Source of the DNA: Flexifilum sp963727545
GTDB lineage: Bacteria; Chloroflexota; Anaerolineae; Aggregatilineales; Phototrophicaceae
Assembly (NCBI GenBank): GCA_963727545.1
Contig: CAVSGS010000020.1
Coordinates: 248,001-312,000 of the forward strand
DNA: 64,000 bases
Direction of reading: 5' to 3'
This document shows positions 52,232 to 60,052 of this stretch, piece after piece. The notes beneath the pieces were generated by a model that was not told the origin of the DNA, did no database searches, and saw nothing but the letters and a program-made list of their open reading frames with translations. Both the position numbers and the translations under genes were made by a program. Numbering within the stretch: the stretch's first letter is position 1; every line of letters begins with the position of its first letter.

Positions 52232-53224
52232 ATGTTCAAGAACCTTATGAGTCTCGCTCTGCTGTGCTGCGTGCTCGGCGTCTTCAGCACCGCCGCCGCA
52301 CAGGCGCCGCGCCCGGTCGTGATCGACAGCGACATGACGACCGACGACTTCATGGCGACGCTTTATCTGCTCAATAACCCAGATTTCTCGGTCAAGGCGA
52401 TCACCGTCACCGGAACCGGTTGGGCGTTCTGCGATGCGGGCGTCCGTGCTGCGCTAGGGCTGGTCAAACTGGCGGATTACGGTGACGTTCCGGTAAGCTG
52501 CTGGACTGACAAGCCGCTGCTGGGCGACAGCCCGGTGCCGAATGACTGGCGCACAACCGTCGAAGGCATCGACGCGCTCGGTCTGCCGCAGGGCGGCACA
52601 CCGTCGGATCTGGATGCCGTCGAACTGTTCACCTCGACGATCCAGAATTCGCCGGAAAAGGTGACGGTGCTGGCAATCGGTCCGCTGACCAACATCGGAC
52701 AAGCGCTCGAAAATACGCCGTCGCTGGTCGATAACATCGAGATGATCTACATCATGGGTGGCGCGGTGGACGTGCCCGGTTCGGACGTCAGCGACGAGAA
52801 CACTTCCGCCGAGTGGAACATCTATCTCGATCCGCTCGCCGCGCGGCTGGTGTTCGAGTCGGGCGCGCCGATCACGCTGGTGCCGCTGGACGCCACGAAC
52901 CAAGTCCCGGTGACTCCGGCGTTCATGGACACGCTCAAAGCCAATCAGAACACCCCCAAATCAGCATTCATCTATAAAGCGCTTTCGGGCAGCAGCGACT
53001 CGATTGCGGCGGGTGGCTATTTCTTCTGGGATCCGCTGGCGGCGGCAGTGCTGGGCGATCCCAGCCTCGTGACGCTGACCGATCGCATGGTTGACGTGGT
53101 CGATACCCCCGGCGCCGAATTCGGGCGCACCAAGCCAGTCGGCAATGGACCACACATTCAGGTCGCTACGCAGCCGAACGGGGCAACCTTCGAGCAAGCA
53201 CTGCTCGATGCGTGGAATTCATAA
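52232..53224 (+). CDS. Exported inosine-uridine-type nucleoside hydrolase
   Basis: 330 residues. A signal peptide (MFKNLMSLALLCCVLGVF and on to AAAQA) precedes the nucleoside hydrolase fold. The calcium-binding signature is VIDSDMTTDDFMA (DxDxxxDD), with VLAIGPLTNIGQALE, MGGAVDVPGS and NTSAEWNIYLDPLAARLVFE supplying further active-site residues. The enzyme cleaves the N-glycosidic bond of ribonucleosides. Secretion is unusual for this family and points to extracellular salvage. ATG 52232 has AAAAGGA 9 bases upstream. Confidence 0.92.
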   Translation: MFKNLMSLALLCCVLGVFSTAAAQAPRPVVIDSDMTTDDFMATLYLLNNPDFSVKAITVTGTGWAFCDAGVRAALGLVKLADYGDVPVSCWTDKPLLGDSPVPNDWRTTVEGIDALGLPQGGTPSDLDAVELFTSTIQNSPEKVTVLAIGPLTNIGQALENTPSLVDNIEMIYIMGGAVDVPGSDVSDENTSAEWNIYLDPLAARLVFESGAPITLVPLDATNQVPVTPAFMDTLKANQNTPKSAFIYKALSGSSDSIAAGGYFFWDPLAAAVLGDPSLVTLTDRMVDVVDTPGAEFGRTKPVGNGPHIQVATQPNGATFEQALLDAWNS

Positions 53225-53239
53225 ATCAATCGGAGCCGG

Positions 53240-53265
53240 TCGGGGCGTTCAATTGAACGCCCCGA
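53240..53265. repeat. Perfect palindrome, GGGGCGTTCAATTGAACGCCCC
   Basis: A 26-base perfect inverted repeat, arm TCGGGGCGTTCAA, between the nucleoside hydrolase and the convergent nuclease gene. A half copy, CGGGGCGTTCAATGACG, occurs near 12527. Confidence 0.85.
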
Positions 53266-53290
53266 CAACCCCTCATTCAGACCAGACTAA

Positions 53291-55216
53291 TCAATAACCA
53301 GCGCCGGTGTCTGCTTGAGCGCCGCCCAAGTTCAGCCCGATCAGCAGCGGATCGTGATCGGCGGCACGGTAGGGATCCGGGCTGTAGAGCAGATCGATCA
53401 GCCGCTCGTCCTTGTAGTCGACGTTGTAGTCGAGCGCGCTCGGCTCGTCGGCGTTGATGTGCAGTTCCGCCACGCCGGTGATCTGCGGCAGCAGCGCCGC
53501 ATTCGCCAGCCCGCTATCGAGATAGCCCCACTGAGCGTCAAAGGCATAGCTGTAGGCATCAGCGCCGATGAACTGGGCGACCGTATCAGCGTAACCGGCG
53601 TCAGCGAAGGCGCGGATCGGGTCTTCCTTGGCGTAGGCGTTGAAGTCGCCGACCAGCAGCACGTCGGGATCGTCGGCGAAATAGGGATCAGTCTTGATCC
53701 AGTCGGCGATTTCGTTGGCTGCCAGCACGCGGTCGGCATTCCAGCAGCTTTGTCCATCACCTTGATCGGCGTTGACATCGTGCAGCCCCGCCGGACAGCT
53801 TCCCTTCGACTTCAGGTGATTGACGACCACGTAGAACTGTTCACCGCTGGCGTTATCCCGCCACAACTGCGCCAGCGAGGGGCGCGTGTTGGTGTCAAAC
53901 GGATATTCCAGCGGAACGGTCGCAAAACCACCGACCGGAGTCACTTTCGCCGGTTTGTAGATAAAGCCAACGCGAATGGCGTCGCCGCCGATCCGTCCGG
54001 TGTCGAGGAACTGGTAGGTATCCGCACCGAGCAGATCGTTGACGCCCGCGACCAGATCAGCAATCGCTTGATCGTCGCCCTCGTCGTTCTCGATTTCGAC
54101 CAGCCCGACCACGTCAGCATTGAGCAAAGCCAACTCGTGGATGGTCTTGGCGCGCTGGCGGTCGAATTCCAGTTGATTGTTCGCGCCCCGGCAGTAAGAT
54201 GCCGAGAGATGCCCCGCCAAGAAGCAGCCCGACGGCGTGATCGAGAAGGAGTTGAAGTAGTTGAGCAGGTTGGCGCTGGCGACGGTCAAGCTCGCGTCGC
54301 CGACGCTCGGCGCGGCGGTCGGGCGCGGGTTCGGCGTGCTGTCGAAGGTCGGCGGCTCGGTGACGCGCACGCGATAAGCGATAGTCGTATTGCCGCTGTT
54401 GGTCGCCCGTCCGCGCGATTGGGTGAAGATGCCGGTCACGCCGGTGACGACATAGCCGCCGCGCACCGTGTTCGCCGCCGTGAGTTCGGGTGGCGGGAAA
54501 ATGATCGGGTCGGGGTCTTCGGTCAGGTAGCCGTCGTCAATCTTGATTTGGTTGAGCAGATTGGTCTGCAAAATCGCCTGCGCTTCCGCGCCGGGGAGCG
54601 CCACGTTAGTCGGCTGCGGCAGCCGCCCGCCGCTGGAGAGCGTCAGCTCGCTGTGCCGTCCGAGCTGATACAGTTCGGTAACGGTGAGCGCTTGCGGAAA
54701 CGTCACCCGCATACCCTCGTAACGTTCGCGTGCATCCGCCGTCGCAAACGGCAGTGTCACGTCCATTGGCGCGGGCAGCGGATTATCGCTGCTGCACACG
54801 ACGATTCCGCTCGCGTCGGTGCTGATCTGCGTCTCCGAGTCGCCGCGCGTCGGTTGCTCAGCGACGGTTCCGGTCACCTGCACCCGATCGCCAACGGCAA
54901 CGTAACGTTCGCTCGCGCCGGTCTGGACGAAAATACCGTCCGAGGTGGATGGATCGCCATCACCGGCGTCCTGCACGTAGAAGCCGCGCAGATCGGTGGT
55001 CGCCGGATCGCCATCATCCTCGTAATCCGCCGTGACGATCCCGTCGATGGTCTGCGTGCCGCCGAGGGCGAAAGTCGCGCCGCTGCCCTGAATCGCGCCG
55101 ATCGACGTGCCGACCGTCGGGTCCGGGCACGTACCGACGTCCTGAGCGGCAACACTGCCGAGACTGGCGCACAACGCGATCAGCAGCGCGGGAACGAACA
55201 AGCGAAAATGACGCAT
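53291..55216 (-). CDS. Secreted ExeM-type endonuclease/exonuclease/phosphatase
   Basis: 641 residues. The signal peptide is MRHFRLFVPALLIALCASLG. Residues 30-300 hold an OB-fold/lamin-tail-like N-terminal region (IDGIVTADYEDDGDPATTDL). The nuclease domain follows: SANLLNYFNSF, VVGLVEIENDEGDDQA (catalytic Glu), VVVNHLKSKGSC, LLVGDFNAYAKEDPI and RAADHDPLLIGLN (Asp-His). Such enzymes degrade extracellular DNA in biofilms and the surrounding medium. The gene is convergent to the exported nucleoside hydrolase. Confidence 0.93.
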   Translation of the reverse strand: MRHFRLFVPALLIALCASLGSVAAQDVGTCPDPTVGTSIGAIQGSGATFALGGTQTIDGIVTADYEDDGDPATTDLRGFYVQDAGDGDPSTSDGIFVQTGASERYVAVGDRVQVTGTVAEQPTRGDSETQISTDASGIVVCSSDNPLPAPMDVTLPFATADARERYEGMRVTFPQALTVTELYQLGRHSELTLSSGGRLPQPTNVALPGAEAQAILQTNLLNQIKIDDGYLTEDPDPIIFPPPELTAANTVRGGYVVTGVTGIFTQSRGRATNSGNTTIAYRVRVTEPPTFDSTPNPRPTAAPSVGDASLTVASANLLNYFNSFSITPSGCFLAGHLSASYCRGANNQLEFDRQRAKTIHELALLNADVVGLVEIENDEGDDQAIADLVAGVNDLLGADTYQFLDTGRIGGDAIRVGFIYKPAKVTPVGGFATVPLEYPFDTNTRPSLAQLWRDNASGEQFYVVVNHLKSKGSCPAGLHDVNADQGDGQSCWNADRVLAANEIADWIKTDPYFADDPDVLLVGDFNAYAKEDPIRAFADAGYADTVAQFIGADAYSYAFDAQWGYLDSGLANAALLPQITGVAELHINADEPSALDYNVDYKDERLIDLLYSPDPYRAADHDPLLIGLNLGGAQADTGAGY

Positions 55217-55265
55217 AAGGCAAGCTCCTCTTTAATTGGAATTGGACGATTATACGGCGCGACGT

Positions 55266-56234
55266 TTAGCGCAGCTTGAGGTGCATGATGTCGCCCTCGG
55301 AAAAGCCGAGCGACGTGTAGAACGCGCGCGCCCGGTCGTCGGCGCGCTGCGCGTTGACCATGATCTGCCGCAAATTGAGCCGCTCGGCGCGCTTGAGGAC
55401 GGCTTCGAGCAGCGCCGTCCCGACGCCGCGCCGCTGATAGGTCGGCAGCACGGCGAGATCGTTGATCAAGCCGCGCCCTTCGGTCAGTCCGCGCACAATC
55501 GAGAGCGCGACGAAGCCGACAATAATCGGCGGATCGAGCCGGTCGACAGCAACGATCACCTCGACGTCACTGCTCTCGCGGAAGCGCTGCGCGACCGCCC
55601 GCCAATCCTCACGGGTCAGCGACCGGTTCGCCGGAATCAGGTTGAGCAGCGCGATCACCTCGTTGGTATCAGTGGCTTCGGCGGGACGAATCGTGAACTC
55701 ACCGGTCGCCACCGGCAGCGATCCGGTTTTGCGGGCGCTGTGCTGCGCCAACCACTGCGCCATCATCTCGCGGTGCGTGCGGAAGGGCAGCAGCGGCATT
55801 TCTTCCGGCTGAAAGACGCGGGCATCAGCCGCATCGTCGCCGCCTTTGAGCACCCCGCCGACCGGATGCGCGCGGAAGAAGATCATGATCCCGCTCTGCG
55901 GCGGTCCCTCCGGGAAGGAGTTGACGCCCGCCAGCTCGTCGATCTCGACTTTCAGCCCGGTTTCTTCTTCCGCTTCGCGGATGGCGGCTTCTTCGGCGCT
56001 CTCGTCGGCTTCGATAAAGCCGCTCGGCAGCGTCCAGACACCCTTATGCGGCGGGTGCAGCCGCTGGATCAGCACGACACCACCGTCCTGCTCGATCACG
56101 ATGCCGACGGCGGGCACGGGATTGACGTAATGGATGTAGCCGCAGTTCGGGCAGACTTGGCGCATCCGCCCAGCTTCTTCACGCAAGACGAGTTGATGCC
56201 CGCAGACCGGGCAGTAGGTCAGTTCTTGAGTCAT
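55266..56234 (-). CDS. Zinc-ribbon Nudix hydrolase fused to a GNAT acetyltransferase
   Basis: 322 residues in three parts. Residues 1-35 are a zinc ribbon (YCPVCGHQLV and QVCPNCGYIHY). Residues 38-150 form a Nudix domain with box GFIEADESAEEAAIREAEEE followed by TGLKVEI. Residues about 175-322 are a GNAT acetyltransferase with the acetyl-CoA loop DLAVLPTYQRRGVGTALLEA. The N-terminal half resembles NADH pyrophosphatase (NudC-like) proteins. The joint product of the two enzymes cannot be predicted. It is a single continuous frame. Confidence 0.92.
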   Translation of the reverse strand: MTQELTYCPVCGHQLVLREEAGRMRQVCPNCGYIHYVNPVPAVGIVIEQDGGVVLIQRLHPPHKGVWTLPSGFIEADESAEEAAIREAEEETGLKVEIDELAGVNSFPEGPPQSGIMIFFRAHPVGGVLKGGDDAADARVFQPEEMPLLPFRTHREMMAQWLAQHSARKTGSLPVATGEFTIRPAEATDTNEVIALLNLIPANRSLTREDWRAVAQRFRESSDVEVIVAVDRLDPPIIVGFVALSIVRGLTEGRGLINDLAVLPTYQRRGVGTALLEAVLKRAERLNLRQIMVNAQRADDRARAFYTSLGFSEGDIMHLKLR

Positions 56235-56339
56235 CTAATTCTCGGTTGATTTTCACCGTGTTCATTTTAGCGCAAAGAATCGCAAGCTGTGGAATAATCC
56301 GAAGTACAGACCAGCCAACCATGAGCGACAGGAAAGACG

Positions 56340-57336
56340 ATGAACGAGACGATCCGCTGGGGCATCATCGGCGTAGGCGACGTGACCGAGGTCAAGAGTG
56401 GACCCGGTTTTCAGCAGGCGGCACACTCCGAACTGGTCGCCGTGATGCGCCGCGACGCCGCCAAAGCACGTGACTATGCCGAGCGTCACGGCGTCCCGCG
56501 CTGGTACGACGACGGCGCAGCATTGATCGCCGACCCTGAGGTTGATGCGGTCTACGTCGCCACGCCGCCGGACTCGCACCTGCATTACACCAAGCTGGCA
56601 GCAGCAGCGGGCAAGCCGGTCTTGGTCGAGAAGCCGATGGCGCGCAGCTACGCCGAGTGCCAGCAGATGATCGACGTCTGCGCGCGGGCGGGCGTGCCGC
56701 TGTGGATCGCCTACTATCGCCGCCGCCTACCCCGTTTTGTGGAAATCAAGCGACTGGTCGATACCGGCGCAATCGGCGACGTGCGCACCGTCTCGGTTAC
56801 GCTGCGGCAGCGCCCGCTCCAGATCACCGGCAAACTCCCGTGGCGGGTACAGCCCGCGATCTCCGGCGGCGGTCTGTTCGCCGACGTTGCCGTCCATATG
56901 CTGGATTATCTCGATTATCTGTTGGGAGCAATTGGAGCAGTGCGCGGGTTCGCCGTCAATCAGGCAAAACTCTACCCGGCGGAAGATAACGTCGTCGGCA
57001 GTTTTGTCTTCGAGAGCGGCGTGACCGCGGTCGGATCGTGGTGCTTCACCAGCCCGGACGTGCTCGACCAAACGATCATCGTCGGCAGTAAAGGATCGCT
57101 GACTTACGCGACTTTCGACGCTTCGCCGATCACGCTGACGACCGCAGCAGGTATCGAGCGGATCGCCATCGACAACCCGGCGCACGTGCATCAGCCGTTA
57201 ATTCAGTCGATTGTGGACGAACTACGAGGCGAGGGGCAATGCCCCAGCACCGGGATCAGCGCGGCGCGAACGGCGAAAGTCATGGATGATCTGCTGCGGG
57301 GAGTATTACAGACACGGGGCAAAACCAGATCAGTAG
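56340..57336 (+). CDS. Gfo/Idh/MocA-family NAD(P)-dependent oxidoreductase
   Basis: About 331 residues. The Rossmann motif is WGIIGVGDVTEVKSGPGF, with VYVATPPDSHLHYTKLAAAA and VLVEKPMARSYAECQQMI (the EKP dinucleotide motif), then HMLDYLDYLLGAIGAVRGFA. The family oxidises or reduces sugars and related polyols. The open frame runs on to 57473, 144 bases into the convergent VOC gene. A one-base excess in the GGGG or AAAA run near 57316-57324 would put TAG at 57334-57336 in frame, so I take that as the true end. AGGAAAG precedes ATG 56340. Confidence 0.88.
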
Positions 57337-57722
57337 CCGTCGGGCGCTTGCCACAACTCAATGCCGTTGCCTTCCGGGTCTTTGATCGCGGCGAAGCGTC
57401 CGTAGGGCGTGTCTTGCACCTCGCGCAAAATCTCGACGCCCGCCTGCTTGAGCGCCGCCATCATCGCGTCTAAATCCTCGACCCGGTAGTTGATCATGAA
57501 CTGTGTTTCGTCCGAACCGAAGTAATCGCTGTCCTGCGGAAATAGGCTCCACACCGTCGCACCGCCACGCGCCGGATCGTCTTTGCGCAGCCAGTGAAAG
57601 GTCGTCATCGGCATACCTTCTTCCAGTTCGAGATCGAAATGCTCGGCATACCACTCGCCTAGCTTGGTCGGGTCTTTCGCCTTAAAAAAAATGCCACCGA
57701 TGCCGTTCACTCGCTTGCTCAT
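57330..57722 (-). CDS. VOC-family (glyoxalase/bleomycin-resistance) protein
   Basis: 130 residues with the two beta-alpha-beta-beta-beta modules of the vicinal-oxygen-chelate fold: GIGGIFFKAKDPTKLGEWYA and FAAIKDPEGNGIELWQAPDG. The C-terminal glutamate (IELWQ) is a usual metal ligand. The substrate is unknown. It overlaps the end of the oxidoreductase gene and lies 40 bases downstream of the Uma2 gene on the same strand. Confidence 0.9.
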   Translation of the reverse strand: MSKRVNGIGGIFFKAKDPTKLGEWYAEHFDLELEEGMPMTTFHWLRKDDPARGGATVWSLFPQDSDYFGSDETQFMINYRVEDLDAMMAALKQAGVEILREVQDTPYGRFAAIKDPEGNGIELWQAPDGY

Positions 57723-57732
57723 GCGCTTGTCC

Positions 57733-58290
57733 TCATCCTACACGCATTACGCGGACAAAAATGTCTTTCAGCGCCAAATTGAAACCGGGCAGCAGATCGC
57801 CCGCGTCTACCGTGTCCTCGATCCCGTAGGTACGAACGGGCTGATCGGGTGCGTAGACATCCACCGTGCGATCCTCCGGGTAAATCTCCCAGAGCAAAAT
57901 GCGGGCGGCGCGATAAATTGTCCGTTTCTTGCGAATAGCGACGACCTTATCAGTTGGCGAAATCACCTCGACCGCCCACTCTGGCGCGACCGGATCGGGA
58001 TAATCGTCGCTCATCGGCGTATGTTTGTAGGCGAAATCAGGAGCGACAACATTTCCCTGCACATCGTATGCCCCATCGGCATTGGTCGTGTAGCAGGGAA
58101 TCCCATGCACTTTGCAGAAGGGACGTACTTCACCCGTGAGAATACTGTGTATTAAGCTGTTAGACGTTCGTCCCGGCATTTTCTCGATGATCTCCCCGTC
58201 GATGAGTTCGAACAGCCGATCCGAATTCTCCGGTTCGTTGACGAACTGTTTGAAGTCTTCGATTGTGATGATCTGTTTTTCAACTGCCAT
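57733..58290 (-). CDS. Uma2-family (PD-(D/E)XK fold) protein
   Basis: 185 residues, intact. It has ENSDRLFELIDGEIIEKMPG, NVVAPDFAYKH (the Asp of the nuclease core), EWAVEVISPTDKVVAIRKKR (the E-x-x-S/P-x-D-K motif), and RTVDVYAPDQPVRTYG. This is the paralogue of the broken gene at 1322-1892. Function unknown; the fold is nuclease-like. ATG 58290 starts the family N-terminus, with AGGAT a few bases upstream. Confidence 0.88.
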   Translation of the reverse strand: MAVEKQIITIEDFKQFVNEPENSDRLFELIDGEIIEKMPGRTSNSLIHSILTGEVRPFCKVHGIPCYTTNADGAYDVQGNVVAPDFAYKHTPMSDDYPDPVAPEWAVEVISPTDKVVAIRKKRTIYRAARILLWEIYPEDRTVDVYAPDQPVRTYGIEDTVDAGDLLPGFNLALKDIFVRVMRVG

Positions 58291-58324
58291 CGCTGATCCT
58301 GTCCACTGCCGTGATCTCAATTGT

Positions 58325-58358
58325 AAAACAAAAACGGGGCGATGTGTGATCGCCCCGT
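58325..58358 (-). terminator. Intrinsic terminator of rpoD
   Basis: On the minus strand the stem ACGGGGCGAT/ATCGCCCCGT with a 5-base loop is followed by TTTTTGTTTT, 24 bases after the rpoD stop. Confidence 0.9.
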
Positions 58359-58381
58359 GAATGATGCTGCCGGGTATGAGG

Positions 58382-60031
58382 TTAAATTTCGAGATAATCG
58401 CGGAGCTGGCGGCTGCGGGTGGGGTGGCGCAGCTTACGCAGCGCCTTCGCCTCGATCTGGCGGATGCGCTCGCGGGTGACGCCGAAGTGCTTGCCGACCT
58501 CTTCCAGCGTGTGATCCTGCCCGTCGAGCAAGCCGAAGCGCATTTCCAGCACTTCGCGCTCGCGCTCGCTGAGCACGCCCAGCGCCGAGCGAATCTGCTC
58601 CTTGAGCAATTGGCGGCTGGCGGCATCGACCGGACCGGGCACCTTATCGTCCTCGATGAAATCACCGAGCAGGCTGTTGTCTTCCTGACCGATCGGCATT
58701 TCGAGGCTCATCGGCTCCTGCGACAGCCGCATAATCTTGCGGACTTTCTGGGCAGCGCGGCGCAGCTTGCGCGCCAAACCGGGATCCATCCGCGCGCCGT
58801 CCTTGCGGATCAGCTTGATCGCCTTGGTCTCGTCCGGCGTCAGGAATTCCATCTCCAGCGCGATCTGCTCGGCGCTCGGCTCGGCGCCGAGTTCCTGCGT
58901 CAGTTGGCGCTGCACCCGCATCAGCCGGTTGATGGTCTCGACCATGTGCACCGGAATACGGATGGTGCGGGCTTGGTCGGCGATGGCACGGCTGATCGCT
59001 TGGCGGATCCACCACGTGGCGTAGGTGCTGAACTTGTAACCCTTGGTGTGATCGAACTTGGCGACCGCCCGCAGCAAGCCGATATTGCCTTCCTGAATCA
59101 AGTCGAGGAAGTTGATGCCGCGCCCCATGTAGCGCTTGGCGACGCTGACGACCAGCCGCAGGTTGGCGCGCGTCAGGGCTTCGGCGGCAAATTCGGCTTT
59201 GCGCTCGACTTCGTCAAAGCGATCTTGCAGCGTTTCGAGCGCGTCGGCGTCCTCGTTCAACCACTGGTTGAACAGTTCTTGCGGCGGCAGCGCGCCGTCT
59301 TTCTCGATGTAGTAGCGCCGAATCGTGATCTGCTCGCGGAACGGGATCAGGTAGATGCCGTAAATCACGTCGAACAGGCGGCGCGCCAGTTCCGTCCACG
59401 CCTCATCGCGCCCCCACTCCCGCTGACGCAGGTAGCCGCGAATCGAGGAACTACCGCTGACGTCCCAGTCATCGGTGAGCGACTGGATTTCGTCGATAAT
59501 CAGCTTGAGGTCGGGCGGCTCGGTCTTGAAGCGCTTCGCCATCTGGACGACTTCCGCCCAGTTTCGATGGACCACGCCGTAGATCGCCTGAACCAGTTCG
59601 CTCGGTTCGGGCAAGCTGCTGCCTTCGCGCTGGCAGAGCAAGTCGATCTGTTCTTGGAGCAGCCGCTCCGCCGCGATCTGGATGCTCAGCCACGTCTCGC
59701 GGTTGGTATCCAGCAGCGGTACCTGCCCGATCTCTTTCAAGTACATCCGCACCGGATCATCGGCGAGCGCAAAGCTGTCGAAGCGCGCGCTGTCGCCGAG
59801 CGCCAAGTCGTCGTCTTCGAGGTCTTCGAGATCGTCCTCTGCCAGCATCGGATCGACCATGTCGTCGTCCTTCACTGCCAGATCGTCGTCGAAGTCGAAA
59901 TCGTCGTCCGCGCCTTCGTCCAGCTCGTCATCCATCTCGAAATCGTCGTTCCCCTCTTCGGCTTCATCGACTTTCGAGAACTCGTTGGTGGTGCGAACAT
60001 TCTCTTTACGTGTCGTTCGTTTTTTCGCCAT
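58382..60031 (-). CDS. rpoD: Primary sigma factor RpoD (sigma 70)
   Basis: About 549 residues. An acidic N-terminal region (many Asp/Glu, about residues 25-80) precedes region 1.2 (DDPVRMYLKEIGQVPLLDTN). Region 2.3-2.4 is intact in GYKFSTYATWWIRQAISRAI and DQARTIRIPVHMVETINRL, and region 4.2 has TLEEVGKHFGVTRERIRQIE. An extra segment lies between regions 1.2 and 2.1. ATG 60031 is the likely start; a TTG at 60043 is possible. It follows dnaG by 9-21 bases, as in the macromolecular-synthesis operon. Confidence 0.95.
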   Translation of the reverse strand: MAKKRTTRKENVRTTNEFSKVDEAEEGNDDFEMDDELDEGADDDFDFDDDLAVKDDDMVDPMLAEDDLEDLEDDDLALGDSARFDSFALADDPVRMYLKEIGQVPLLDTNRETWLSIQIAAERLLQEQIDLLCQREGSSLPEPSELVQAIYGVVHRNWAEVVQMAKRFKTEPPDLKLIIDEIQSLTDDWDVSGSSSIRGYLRQREWGRDEAWTELARRLFDVIYGIYLIPFREQITIRRYYIEKDGALPPQELFNQWLNEDADALETLQDRFDEVERKAEFAAEALTRANLRLVVSVAKRYMGRGINFLDLIQEGNIGLLRAVAKFDHTKGYKFSTYATWWIRQAISRAIADQARTIRIPVHMVETINRLMRVQRQLTQELGAEPSAEQIALEMEFLTPDETKAIKLIRKDGARMDPGLARKLRRAAQKVRKIMRLSQEPMSLEMPIGQEDNSLLGDFIEDDKVPGPVDAASRQLLKEQIRSALGVLSEREREVLEMRFGLLDGQDHTLEEVGKHFGVTRERIRQIEAKALRKLRHPTRSRQLRDYLEI

Positions 60032-60052
60032 TCCCTTATCCAAAAACTTGCA

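Noticed and set aside
53315..55279. Long open frame (654 codons) opposite the ExeM-type nuclease
   Set aside because: The minus-strand protein has a signal peptide and all nuclease motifs. The plus-strand product is Arg/Val-rich with no domain.
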